From: Gordionus sp. m RMFG-2023
Lineage: Eukaryota; Nematomorpha; Gordioida; Chordodea; Parachordodidae
Assembly (NCBI RefSeq): GCF_954871325.1
Contig: NC_088777.1
Coordinates: forward strand, 40,277,366 to 40,341,365
Reading direction: 5' to 3'
DNA: 64,000 nt
A program made the position numbers and the translations under genes. Below the pieces are notes generated by a model, which worked only from the letters and a program-made list of their open reading frames with translations, did no database searches and was not told where the DNA came from. Shown piece by piece: positions 22,231-34,515 of this stretch. The stretch's first letter is position 1. Each line of letters starts with the position of its first letter.

Positions 22231-22296
22231 CTAAAAAAATCGTGCTTAAACTTAAACAAAGATAATAAGTATACCAATATCGCCCACTTCTAAAAG

Positions 22297-24360
22297 TTGA
22301 ATTCATTGCATTCCTAGACATCAGCTGCAATGTATTACGCGCTTTAATTTAAAAGTAGGATTGATTCTAGGTCATATGAAAAGTCAAAATATAGAAAATA
22401 GATAACTGATATCAGCCTGTCATATCTTGAAACTTAAATAAGATTTTTAATTTTTTTTTAATGAATGTTAATCTGGGATGTATTACATGGACTAAGGGGG
22501 CTAAACATTCACTATATTTTATTTATGATTTTAACTTTCTTATCAGACATTAGGGTAAGTTTTACCCGCCAAATTAAGAAAAATATTTTGAAGGTTAAAA
22601 TTTAGGTGACAAAGCCATGAAAATGTTTCGCTTTAGTGTTGTGGATGCAATAGAGCTAGGCTAGGTTTTCCCAAACTGGATATTAAAATTTTGGAGAAAA
22701 TTGAGGAGCACTTTTACATATTTGCGGGAAAGCTTTACTTTTATGCACAACAGCCCCAAAACTATCGTTTAAACATCTATTATCTGAGATAAAAAGGGTT
22801 ATCTATACCAAAAGCCTATACTCGATAATTGCAAGGTAGGGGCTAATTTTATTACAAAAATCAGAGGTGTATTGCCATAGGGACTACAGGAGGCTAAGCC
22901 CCTTGCTATTTTTTTTTATTTTAGTTCACTTTCCAAACTTTGTGAAGGGGCTTAGCTCACCCCCTTCCGCAAAAATATTTTAATTATTTACCCAAAAATG
23001 TTAAATTTTAATCCCTTTCTCTTTATTTTTCAAATTTTTTTACAGCCACATAGAAAATAGTAAAGCAAAAAGTTGAATTTTTCAATATTTTTATTTTTAT
23101 AGAAATTATATGTCAATATTTACATTGTATTAGGTTTCGATGCGTATTTTTGAATCAAATAAAGGGGGTGCGAACGGTACCGATCCTAGAGGGCCGACAT
23201 GGTCTAACCCATTTACAATCTAATTTAAAGGACAGATAAGTCACCATAGAACTATAAACTCTATAATCTGACAAATTAGGATTGGCTAACTCCCATTGTG
23301 GAACCCACTTATGTCTTTGATGGAAAAAAACTAGCTGGTCTCACAGCATTCTTTGGTTTAGAGAAAAACACCTAATTTGGGATTTCACTTGTATCTTCCA
23401 AATTTTATCTAACCCAACATTGAACTGATCTTTACAGCCGAAAGGTCAAAAATTAGAAAGTACCATGAATTTTTAGATTTTACTTTACTAGTTATTTATA
23501 CAAATGGGTTCTTAGGCCCCTTAGTCTATCATCATATAAAGATTTTAGGCAAAAAAATTCAAATTAATGGGGATCATGGATCCCATTAAAATTGTTACAA
23601 TCAACTCAAATTGCCAGATTCCGGGGCAACTATCTTATTATCTTTATATCTCAATATGGACTTCATTTTACTCCCTCGCCCCTCTCCTTCTCATAAGTTT
23701 TAAAAACAAATTTATATAATTTTACATTTGTCTGGTTTTAAATCGTTTGCGTTTTTTTACATTTTACTTTGTATAGTTTTATATATTATGTTATATTTTA
23801 ATATATTTTTAAAAATTTTAAAAAATATATATTCATTTATTTTAAAAAATATTTAAGAAAATAGCAAGTGCTTCTGTGGGCCCTTCATCACTGATTATAT
23901 AAAATAATAATGATTGAAATTTTAACCATGCAAAAGTACTTTCAACTTCTTGTATTTGAAATTTAGCAATGGATTTAATTTAATTGACATGAATTTAAAT
24001 TCAACATTTTGATAATGGAATATAATGGAAATAGATATTTAATCTTCAAATAGGAATATATACATCGAACTAGCTTTTATGAAGTTATGAGAAGTTAACA
24101 TATAACAAATCAAATTACAATAATTTTGTGGGAATGTATTGTGAATGAACATATAGAATTTAAACAATATACAATTTTATTCATTTGGATGGGTCTGAAT
24201 TTAATTGACAAGATATATTATATCTATAAGAATACATCTGATGTCTATATATTATGCCTAAAACGAATTATTAGTTATTAGATTAGATTTGTATAATACA
24301 AATACGATTAAAAAAATTATCCAATTCCAAATCGCGAATAATTTTTTATTCATTATTCGA
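22297..24360. other. gene-free region with a possible hAT MITE
   Basis: No coding sequence was recognised. About 22863-23897 may be a non-autonomous hAT: left CAGAGGTGTATTGCCATAGG and right (reverse complement) TCAGTGATGAAGGGCCCACA, with both ends leading into a shared CTTGCTATT. No target duplication was found. Confidence 0.25.
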
Positions 24361-24363
24361 TCA

Positions 24364-24450
24364 AATTATTTGAAATTATTTGTATAATTTGAAATTTTTT
24401 GTACAATTTGAAATTTTTCGCATAATTTGAAATTTTTTGTAATATTCAAA
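24364..24450. repeat. short tandem repeat, about 21-bp unit
   Basis: Four imperfect units of the form ataatttgaaatttttt follow one another. Confidence 0.6.
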
Positions 24451-24771
24451 ACTTATCGTGAATATTCGATATTATTAGTAATTATTCTAAACTATTCGTA
24501 AATATCAAAACTTTTCATAAATATTTTATTTAAAATTATTTATAATTATTTAACATTAATATTACGGAAAAAAATTTTTTAAGATTTTTGATCAAATTTT
24601 ACCTAAAATTTTATATATGTTTTGTAAAATAAATCTTTTTTAATTTTTATGCACAAGAAATCTTTCATAGGAAAATTAAAATTTTTTACAAAAATATTCA
24701 AAGATTTATTCAAAATTTTTTTAAGATTTATTCATTCATACATAGCATTTTTACGGAATTAAAAAATATAT

Positions 24772-25357
24772 GGTGAATTCCATATCATCCAAGGTTTCAA
24801 CCCGACCCCTTTCAATTTTTTTTAAATTTTGCATACTGGTAGTATATACTATAACTTAGAAAAAAATGAAATTTTACCTCCCAAAAAGGCTTACCCGCTA
24901 AGATATGGGCGTTTAAAGCGCGGAAAAATGGTACATTTTTGACAAAAAGTGCCTCATTTATTTTCAAATATCTCGAGAAATAATTAAGTTAGAAAAATAA
25001 TTTAAATTTTATTATGTAGCTTAATAATAGTTCTTTAATATGACATAAAAATAAATATGATATAAATTTGATGAATGTCCAAAACCGGATGTATAAAACC
25101 GGAAATGGCCATAGAAAAAAAAGGTATTTTTTTTTTCGAATTTTTTTTTCTGTAGATAGATATAACACTGCTTTATATTTGTGCCAAATCCTAGCCTGGG
25201 ATGAAAAAGGGTCTAGGAGTTATGACTCTTTATATGGCTTAAATTGATCAAAAATATCTTCATTTAATGAATACTTATGAAATAATGTTTTTTTAAAAAT
25301 TATGTCTAAATGATAGGCCCTAACTTTTTTTTATTTTTAATTGTTAACATATTGTGA
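24772..25357. repeat. left long inverted repeat of Sola-like element 2
   Basis: It pairs with 26628-27226 nearly base for base, including ccgcgctttaaacgcccata and the ccggaaatggccat motif. Confidence 0.88.
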
Positions 25358-25364
25358 GTGAATA

Positions 25365-26532
25365 GATTTGCATTCTTAAGACCCAAAAACTGTGTTTTAG
25401 CAGGTGGTCCAGGTACACATACCATGTGTATCTGCACACTACACCAAAATTTTAAGCTTATTTTAATAGGGGGAAAATTAAAAGGCTTACAAACAATAAT
25501 GATCATTATAATTATCCTCCAATAAACGATTATAAACATTGTATTGCACAAAGTCTTTGCAATCCTGTGTTACTTCAATAAATGTAAATTTTGTCCTGGA
25601 TCATCCCAAATAAAAGAAAGACTTATTATATTATTTGATACGAATTCAATAGATTATATATCATTTAAACAATGGTTGGTAGTTGATAGAACTACGCTTG
25701 AAACGCTGACAAAATCAGCTGATGAATTCCTAGATTATTTAATTTAGAAATTAGATAATTTGATTCCACATTCATTCATAGCATCACGACAATCATTATT
25801 TCAAAACAATTTAAAATCTAATTTAAATGTTGGCGAATACTTAGTTATTGCCGACTTTTCGGAAAATTATGCATTTATAGTGCAAGACCATGCACAGGGA
25901 TTTCATTGGACAAATAATCAGTCCACTATTCACCCTTTTATCATTTATTATCGTCAGGACAACACTATAAAACATATAAGTTTAGTGGTGATATCAGATT
26001 GCTTAAAGCACAATGCCTGTGCCATTTATTTATTTCAAACTAAAATGATCTTATTTTTAAAAGAAAGATTTGATACATTGACCAAAATTTATTATTTTTC
26101 TGATGGGGTCGTAACCCAATAAAAAAATAAAAAAAATTCATAAATCTCTATAATCATGAATGTGATTTTGGTATAAAGGCCGAGTGGCATTTTTTTGCTA
26201 CAGCTCATGGAATAAGTCCGTGCGACAGTTTAGAAGGTATTACAAAACGGCTAGCAGCTCGAGCTAGTTTGCAACGGCCATATCAAAACCATAATTTGAC
26301 ACCAATGGATTTATTCGACTTTGCAACAAATAATATACATGGAGTAAATTACATTTTTATAAGCAATAATGAATACAATAATATGGAAAATCATCTAGAA
26401 AGCAGATTTTTGAGAGCAAAAAGAATTCCGGGAACACAAAAATACCATGCTTATATTCCCCTTGATGAAAATAAAATTAAAGTCAAAATTTATACTAATT
26501 CTTTAGATAATTTAATATATGATATACTGTAA
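25365..26532 (+). pseudogene. N-terminally truncated Sola-like transposase
   Basis: Coding similarity begins right at the inner edge of the left arm with LRPKNCVLAGGPGTHT. It runs through ISFKQWLVVDRTTLETLTKS and DFSENYAFIVQDHAQGFHW. Next come YYFSDG with a stop soon after at about 26120, KAEWHFFATAHG, CDSLEGITKRLAARASLQR and RIPGTQKYHAYIP, ending at 26532. Stops and frame changes are present (for example after 25744 and 26120). The N-terminal zinc-binding exons and the FLHPHGP end are absent. Confidence 0.8.
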
Positions 26533-26627
26533 ACATAATTATGAATTATTATATTATATGTAATTATGCATTTCAGAAAAATAAAGTTATAAATTGGTTT
26601 AGAATTATTTTGTCAAGTAATTTTCAG

Positions 26628-27226
26628 TCACAATATGTTAACAATTAAAAATAAAAAAAAGTTAGGGCCTATAATTTAGACATAATCTTTAAAAAAACAT
26701 TATTTCATAAGTATTCATTAAATGAAGATATTTTTGATCAATTTAAGCCATATAAAGAGTCATAACTCCTAGACCCTTTTTCATCCCAGGCTAGGATTTG
26801 GCACAAATATAAAGCAGTGTTATATCTATCTACAGAAAAAAAATTTCGAAAAAAAATACCTTTTTTTTTCTATGGCCATTTCCGGTTTTATGCATCCGGT
26901 TTTGGACATTCATCAAATTTATATCATATTTATTTTTATGTCATATTAAAGAACTATTATTAAGCTACATAATAAAATTTTATTTATTTTTCTAACTTAA
27001 TTATTTCTCGAGATATTTGAAAATAAATGAGGCACATTTTGTCAAAAATGTACTATTTTTCCGCGCTTTAAACGCCCATATCTTAGCGAGTAAACCTTGT
27101 TGGGAGCTAAAATTTTATTTTTTTCTTAGTTATAGTATATACTACCATTATGCAAAATTTAAGAAAAATTGAAGGGGGTCGGGTTGAGAATCGACTTTTT
27201 TTGGTTGATTTGATATGGAATTCACC
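26628..27226. repeat. right long inverted repeat of Sola-like element 2
   Basis: Inverted counterpart of 24772-25357. The near-identity of the arms contrasts with the damage in the transposase, as if the arms were kept alike or copied from each other. Confidence 0.88.
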
Positions 27227-27420
27227 ATATTCAGGAAGCAAATTGAAAATTGCTTCTTTTATTATAATAAATAAATAAAATATTTCAATTTTTATTGTAA
27301 TTTTTTTATTATCTTAAAAATTAATATCGGGTATAAAAAGTATAAAAAAATATTTGGATATAGCGAATATTAATATGTGAAAAAAATGATAAACCAATAT
27401 TCAATTTCTTTTTCTGCAAA

Positions 27421-27545
27421 GACATACAACCACATGTATTACCACCTGGCAATTGGGGAGTATATGATATATATATCGGTTGTTTGAATGAACACATAAT
27501 TATCCCGCCGGGTTTTTGATGTTTTCATTGGCTTAAAAATATAAG
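27421..27545. other. orphan exon candidate, strand uncertain
   Basis: Both strands have a plausible reading. The plus strand, after ttctttttctgcaaag, encodes QPHVLPPGNWGVYDIYIG and ends IIIPPGF stop. The minus strand, after acceptor tatttttaag, encodes KTSKTRRDNYVFIQTTDIYI then YSPIAR before a gtggta donor. Base composition is less AT-rich than around it. No family is recognised. Confidence 0.3.
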
Positions 27546-27777
27546 CACATTGATCGAGAGAAAACCCCTTTTTGGACTTTTTATCTTTTTTTACAATTAT
27601 AACTTGTATTTTTATAGAATTATATTTTATTTTTAACTAATACAAATTGATTTGTTTTATTGAAATATTGATCCTCCATCCATATTGGTTTTAAATTGGA
27701 AAATAAAGGAAAGATTTTGACATGTGAGAGGATTTTTATTTTTAGGCTCTTCTATTTTTACTAATTGTTCAATCTAT

Positions 27778-27890
27778 TGACAATGGTCAAAAACTATTCC
27801 TCCTAATAGTAATCCAGTGATAGCCAGCGCACATCCTGCTATAACTACCATCGTCCCTTCACCCTCCCGTAATTCACCATAAATCTAGCA
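27778..27890 (-). CDS. orphan host exon with one membrane segment
   Basis: After an acceptor (aaggtgctag) the minus strand encodes IYGELREGEGTMVVIAGCAL and continues AITGLLLGGIVFDHCQ to a TAG stop. The stretch VVIAGCALAITGLLLGGIVF is a clear transmembrane helix. It looks like the last exon of a small membrane protein, or a micro-protein starting at its ATG. I do not recognise it. Confidence 0.45.
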
Positions 27891-28064
27891 CCTTAAATAT
27901 AACACTTTTATAATTATACTAAAAATTATTAAAATTAAATCTTAAATTTCAATAATATCCAAAAGTTGGCGTTTATTGTTTTAAAATACTATTATATTAT
28001 ATAAAATAATTTAGAAAAGTAAATATCAGATTTTATCAACCAAACCACGAAGGTCCATTTTAAT

Positions 28065-28110
28065 AAGCTGAATTACCATAAAACGCCTGGTGGAAGGCTA
28101 TGTATAATAT
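28065..28110 (-). other. possible terminal exon fragment
   Basis: After an acceptor (tatacatag) the minus strand encodes FHQAFYGNSAY and a TAA stop. It is short and unsupported by homology, but the base composition and the acceptor are suggestive. It may belong with the exon at 27778-27890. Confidence 0.2.
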
Positions 28111-29351
28111 TATGCCAAATTCATATTATCTATATTTTACTTTTAAAATATTGACTAAATATAGTATTTACAATAAGTTAAATTAGAAAAGTTGTATAAA
28201 AATAAAAGTTAAAATATAAATCAAGGTTATCCGCTGCTAATAATTTGTTAATATTATAATGTGAAATATTATTTTGTGTTATATTACATTCAATACCAAC
28301 CAAGTGACTATTTAAATAAGATTATAAAACATCATTTGATCTTGATTCATCTAACAGTATTATATTAAATTATTTACTAAACTTATATAATAAGAATCAA
28401 ATTTATATAAGTATTTCGGGAACACTATGACATTTATTCTGATAAATATTTATCTATTTATTTTTTGTGAAAAATATTATTAACAATTTTTGGAAATTTT
28501 TTACTTATTTTTTGTTTAAGAAAAATAGCGATTTTTATATTTATTTTATTGAAGAATATTATTTTTTAATTTTATATCTCAATAAAGATATCTTTCTTCC
28601 AAGAATTTATTATACATTTTAATAGCGACTTTTTTTTATTTTATCGAAATTAATCGATAGTTATATTTTAAGAAATAATTATTATAGGAATATCGATTTA
28701 TTATATTAATCATTTTTTTTACTAAGAATTGGATTATCTAATTTGTATTTTTTTTCGGAAAAAATTATTTTAAAAGACTGGAAATAAAGTTATAGAATAA
28801 TGTTTAACATTGGCGACGAAATAAAGTTATAGAGTTATATTTAACACATTCATCCATCTATCTTTACTTTGTAATCTCAAAATTTCTCCATTTTTTCCAA
28901 AATTAATAGGTGTAACGTATTTTTCTTTAATTACAATTTCATTCTAAGTTTATGAAAGTGGCAATAGGTCTCAGATCTTGGAAAAAAACAATTATCAGGT
29001 CTGATAGACAAAATTCAAAAAATTTTCTCGGATCCAGTGGGACCTTAAAATATGACATTGTTTAATACAATGCTAATTTAGTTGAGTTTTGTATAATTTT
29101 TTCAAATATATTATAATATGGACAAAAGTATCATTTGAATTTTAGATGATATAAAATTAATTTTCTTGCGATTTTTTTTTCTGGGATGGGCAGGGAATTG
29201 TTTATCCTCCTACAGGTCTGATTGGGCCCTAAAAATTGGTTTCCTTTTCTTTATATTGATATCAATTTGATATATTTTTTATAAATACCTCGGCCATATT
29301 TAATTGTTTATTTTAAATAAAAGTGTATTGAGTTTTGTTTATTATAACTAA

Positions 29352-30003
29352 CTAGCAAAGCTCGTAGAACTACCCGTTAATCAAAAATCAATTTATTTGA
29401 TGACTGGTTAATCATTTATTTTGTGAGATATAAATAAGAAATATTACTTATATTTTGATGAGAGGTGATACTGAAATATTCCGTTATTGTATATGTTAGT
29501 AAATATATATTTAGCACTTTCAAATATTCAGAAATTATTTGGAATATTTTTCTAAATTATAATATTTTTATAATATCAATTTCATAATATCAGAAAAATC
29601 TTCTTTGCCTACACAAAAAATCTTTTCAAATTTATTTTTCTTTTAAATATTTATATTTGTAATTTAAATCCTTTAGAAAGATTACTTATTTTTAGCTAAT
29701 AAATTATAAATAAAAATGTCTAAAAGAAAATATTTTTATCGTGCATGTAAAGAAAATTTTCATATATATAATTGATTCTTAAAGATAATGTGATTAATAT
29801 ATTCCAAATAATTTCTACAAATATACACTTCAATAACATATTTAATTAAAGTAACGGAAAATTTCTGCTTCTCATCAAAATATAAATTTATTTCTTATTC
29901 ATTCCTCATAAAATAAAGGGAAAATTTTGATTTCACCCGTCATCGAATAAATAGGTAATTTTTTATCAATCCGCGTCACTCTTCGAAATGCTATTTGCTA
30001 GTA
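29352..30003. mobile_element. palindromic MITE with ends CTAGCAAA
   Basis: The left arm (ctagcaaagctcgtagaact onward) pairs with the right arm read in reverse (ctagcaaatagcatttcgaa), and further inside attttgatgag and aatgaataagaaat-type stretches also pair. Each arm is about 250 bp. No coding content and no certain target duplication. Superfamily not assigned. Confidence 0.55.
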
Positions 30004-30125
30004 ACATAATAAATAATTAATAAAACTTAGTTCCAATAATGGGTTAAATTGTATTATTTGCTATTAAATTTGCTCATTAGCTATATCAACTGCTCATTTT
30101 AAATAACTTGTTTATTAAGTGACTT

Positions 30126-30200
30126 ACTAGCTAAGTGATCTGCATCCCGGTTGAGGCGCAAAAGTCAGTGGTTCGATCCCCATTTTGAAAAAAAGTCTGA
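30126..30200 (+). repeat. SINE-like tRNA-derived head
   Basis: The sequence has an A-box-like TAGCTAAGTG and, 36 bases on, a good B box GTGGTTCGATCCC, the internal RNA polymerase III promoter arrangement of tRNAs and SINEs. It does not fold as a proper tRNA that I could see. The tail of such an element was not defined. Confidence 0.4.
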
Positions 30201-30255
30201 AGCCAATCTTTTGCATGAGGTAAGAGTTTAGGATTAAGGGTCATATGGAATAGAA

Positions 30256-31640
30256 CAGTGGCGTAGCCAGGATTGATCCATGGAGGGGGGGGGATTTAAA
30301 AATATTTTGAGGGGCTTAACCCCAAACCGCATTTTAAAAATTTGCCAATTTGGTGCTTTATTGGTGTTAAAACAGTATAGTAGCCATCATAAATTAAAAA
30401 AAGTAACAAAATCTTGGCCAATACTCTACTGAAAGCATTAATCTGAAAATTTTACCAATGTTTAGTCAATTGTAAAATTCAACCTATTCGGTGTAGAAAG
30501 AAGAATAAAATCGCCCCCCCCCCAAACTTCCCATTTTTTATGATCACTCAATATATCTTATTCTATGTTAAAAATAATTATTTTAATTAAATTTTTGCAT
30601 ATAAAAAAATTTTGAATTTCATTATAGATTTTATTTATTATTTATACAATAAAATAAATTTCAAAATGTATAAATATTATAGAGAGCATATTAAAAATTT
30701 ATTCTAAATAACTATATTTAAAAAAAAATAGAATTAAAAAAATATGAGTAATTCTTGTGCGGTATTTAAAAAAAATCTAATTTAACAATTATAATTAATA
30801 CAAATGAGTATATTAATAAAACATAAATAATTCTTATTAGAGATGCGCAAAAGTAGGAAAATCGAGATGGGTCGGGTTGGGTCGGGTTTTTTAAATATAT
30901 CTAAATATATCAATTTTATGTTAAATTTTTTATGTAAAATAAAAATATTTTATTTTATTTTTAAAAACTAGACGTCATATAACATATATCTTTTATTTTG
31001 AGTAATTATAAAAATGAATTTCTATATTTAAATAAATTCGGGCCAGGTCGGCAAAACTTTTTTAAAATAATTTCGGACAGTGCCGGGCTTGAAAAATTAG
31101 TCAAAATGCAATATTTTTATTAAAAATAGTATAATATATAAATATTATGACTAAGAATTCATTATAATTACGTTTTGAATATAAAAATTTTATGACTAAG
31201 ATCATATTATAATAATATAGCAATTTTATAATTTGAATTTATAAAGAGAGATCTACTTTTCTCTGAGATTTGACTAATTCATCTAGAATCAAATTTTTAT
31301 CTAGAATAATATCCTTATAAATATATAATATTGCGAATCCATTTAAAATGCTTATTTCTTAAATAGGTTTTTAACCTTTTCAAAGTTGAAAAAGACCACT
31401 CATTAATGCAGGTGCTAATCGGTAAGGTAGCTAAAATAAAAAGCTATGTTTTGATATTAGGCAGGGAATCTAAAGTGCAATTATACATGGAAAGGGCCTG
31501 CAAAGCATATTTTGGTCTCCAAGAGTACTCTATTCTGTCAAAATTTTTATATCAAAATTCGACATCACAAAGTAACTTATCATACGATCCTGATAATTCA
31601 TCAGAATAAAACTCTGAGATTTTCTTAATATCCTCTCGCG
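30256..31640 (-). mobile_element. remnant of a ZMYM-type hAT (end CAGTGGCGTAGCCAG)
   Basis: The left end CAGTGGCGTAGCCAGG is followed by a run of G, typical of one hAT branch. On the minus strand, 31640-31245 keeps pieces of the transposase C-terminus: ALSMYNCTLDSLPNIKT, then LPISTCINEWSFSTLKRLKT. The right terminus was not found. At 30838 a further MITE-like end TAGAGATGCGCAAAAG with GGGTCGGGTT repeats starts inside it. Confidence 0.6.
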
Positions 31641-34280
31641 TTTAAAGTGTATTTAGACTCAACCGGCAAAAGAAAATAAAAGCTGTTTAGAATAAAATTG
31701 TGACTAATAAATCTTTCCTTTAATTGAAATAAAAAAATATTATTATATGTCATTGGGTTCTAGATGAAAAATGTCATAAATAGGAGAAATCTAAAATAAT
31801 TTAGATATATTTTTTTTTGTATTAGGTTTTATTTTCATTTAAAAAAATTTGTAATATATTAAAAATTAAATTGCTCATCTATGAATTCTATTTATTAGTT
31901 TATTGATATAAAATATAAAAATATAGAGGGGTATTTTATGTTTTATTTTCATTTAAAAAAGGGTGATTAATTAAAAATTTGTTTAATTTTATTTTACCTA
32001 CCCAAATTAAAATTAAATAAACCATTAATAGTGTAAAAAACTTTAAAATTATAAGTATAAAAGCTTAAAATTCAAAAATATCTAAATGGTGTAAGGTGAA
32101 ATCATTTATGTAAATAATTAAACTCCATATTTAAATTTTTTAAAGGCTAGTATAGTTGAAATAATTTACCTACTAAAATATTTTATTCAGGTTGTTTAGA
32201 TTATTTTTTTAAAATTTATATTATGTTATCTCATATAATATATTATGGTATTTGGATTGAGTATAAAGACTTAAAATTCCAAATTTTCTAATCAATTTTA
32301 AGAATCTCATGACCTTATGCTGTTTTTGATTATTGTCTTATTGATGCAAATTATCAAAATGTGTCAAAAATAGTGAGGTGAGTATTACAGGCTTGCTTGA
32401 TCAAAAAACCAAGTTCCATGCAGCTTTCATAAAATTTTGGCATTAATTTTTCTTGTAATTTAGTAACAATGTCTTAAATATAATTTTTTATTCTATTTAT
32501 TTCTATTGTAATTTAATAACAATGTCTTTTAATTTTCTATTTAGAATAAAATTCAAATTTGTGATAGAAATCATATTGGGTAAAATTTTTAAATAGAGAT
32601 TCTTAAAATTTTTTTAATTTAAATATGGGTTAGACATTAGCCTGAAAAATTCTTTTTGCAGACATAGCCAGGCCTAATCAAAAAAACCAAAACCTATTTT
32701 TCATATTCTGATTGTATTTTTAAATGAATTATGACTTTTATATATTTTATTTCAGTTCTAAACTACAAAATTATTATGGTCTTTGACGGGCTTGAAAATT
32801 TTCCCAACATTATTACGAGCATGAACCTGGCTTGGGAATTTTTTTAATATTAGATATTAGGCATAATATTTAACATAGAATATTTATATAGGTCTCAGGA
32901 AAAGCTAATTTAAATATATTTTTACTCAAAAAATAGTATTCACTCTTAGTCTTAATGGGTTGGCATTGGTCTGAAGTAAGATTCAGCGGGATTAAAAAAT
33001 AGATGTGTTAGATTTTGAAGTTGATTATTATAAAAAAAAAAGATTAAATATTAAAATATATATAACATTAAACCTTTTTTGTATTTAGAAGTACGGGTAT
33101 TTCTTTTAATATTCAAATAACATTTTTTTTAACCAAAAAAAATTTGAATAACGAAAGAAATTAATAATTTTAACATATACTAACAATGCCCAACTAAAAT
33201 TATTATATAATAATAATAATAACTAATTATAATATTCAAAATATAAAAAAAAGGAATTCATTATTTAAAAAAATGAATAAACACCACAATAATAACTAAT
33301 TATAATATTCAAAAAATTAATTACATAACAATATATAAAAAATTAATAAAAAAAGGAATTAATTATTTAAAAAAATGAATAAATACAAGATGTTTTTTAG
33401 AGATTTACATATCTCCAAGCTTGGGAAAAAAATTTCAAAATTATTATGGTTGGCCAGGTTTCAGAAAATTTTTTTAAAATTATTATGGGTCGGGATGGGC
33501 TTAGAAAATATTATAAATTATATTGGGGTGGGATTGGGAAAAATTTTTCAAAATTATTATCGGCTTGGACGCTTGAGATTTTTTTATTATTAACAATGTA
33601 TCATACATTGGCCTAAAACAAATTTTTTTGCAGACTTGGGCTCGGCCTGATCAAAAATCTAAGGCCCATGAAAATCTGATTTGATTGTATTTTAAAATGT
33701 TTAAATATTTTATTCCAGTTTTCAACCACCAAAATTATTATGTTCTTTGGTTGGGCTTGGGGTAATTTTTTCAAAATTATGGCCTTGGATCTTGCTTGAG
33801 AATTTTTTAATATTTAAAATTAGGCTAGGTGATCAGAAATATTTTAACAAATAATATTGATATGAGTATCAAGTAAAAGCTTTAAATATATTTTCCCTCA
33901 AACCATAGCATTTACACTTAGTTTTAATGAATTGGACCTGGCCCGAAGGGCGAGGGGATTATAAAGAATAAAAATTGGATATTATTTTCAAATTACAGAT
34001 AATAACTATCACAAAGGTAAGGAGAAAATTCTCATTCCCCATCATTTTGGCTCAGCAATGGTGACACAGGAGCTCTGGTACTCTTAGTAATTATATTTTT
34101 CATTTTGCACATCAAGAAAGAGGGGTCATCATACTTTTCTCTCTTATTCGATGATAGATGAATCAGATATTAAGAATATCTTATGAGGTGTGATTCACAA
34201 ATTTACCTCTTTTTCTCCTAAATTTTAATATTTTTATAAAATATATCAATAAAGTATATTTGGTACCATATTAATAAACT
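31641..34280. repeat. degenerate repeat region with two direct copies of a 350-bp unit
   Basis: About 32645-33000 and 33635-33985 are direct, diverged copies (shared stretches such as aaattattatg(g/t)tctttg, ttaatgnnttgg and cctgatcaaaaa). They lie about 990 bp apart. GGGCTTGG/GGGCCTGG-type motifs in AT-rich DNA suggest nested hAT MITEs. No open reading frame of interest. Confidence 0.4.
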
Positions 34281-34284
34281 AACT

Positions 34285-34330
34285 AATTTATAACCCCTCA
34301 ACCCCGTCATACTTGACGGGTTATTAGCTA
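34285..34330. repeat. terminus of a MITE with ACCCGTCAAGTATGACGGG motif
   Basis: Read on the minus strand this is an end-like segment CTAGCTAATAACCCGTCA followed by a small hairpin GTCAAGTATGAC. Its partner end was not found. It lies immediately outside the duplicated block. Confidence 0.3.
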
Positions 34331-34515
34331 GTAATAGTATAGCCTATCTTTTTTTTATCAAATTTATTTTTAAGTTACAAAAATATTAATAAAATAAACA
34401 TTGGAAATCGTTTATTACAATATTACGATGATATATAAACTATTTTTCTTTGTACATTATAATATAATACATAATATAATATTTATATAAATTAATATTG
34501 CTAAAACAATAAATG

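Larger units (their letters stand above)
24772..27226 (+). mobile_element. Sola-like DNA transposon 2, N-terminally deleted
   Basis: The 2.46-kb element begins GGTGAATTCCATATCA and ends in its inverted copy, with a perfect 4-bp target duplication ATAT (24768-24771 and 27227-27230). Its inverted repeats are long and closely alike: 24772-25357 and 26628-27226. The end motif resembles that of element 1 (TTCCA...CAAATC). Between the arms lies a plus-strand transposase lacking the N-terminal third, so it is probably a non-autonomous deletion derivative. Confidence 0.9.
27231..29351. other. AT-rich region, apart from orphan exon candidates
   Basis: Other than the exon candidates listed separately, nothing was recognised. 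A short imperfect repeat aataaagttatag occurs twice near 28785-28845. Confidence 0.3.

Noticed and set aside
24772-27226. CRISPR-like or gene-inversion structure suggested by the long inverted arms
   Set aside because: Terminal motifs, the ATAT target duplication and the internal transposase explain it as a DNA transposon.
32645-33985. Direct repeats considered as long terminal repeats of a retrotransposon
   Set aside because: No TG..CA ends, primer-binding site or gag/pol-like coding sequence between them.
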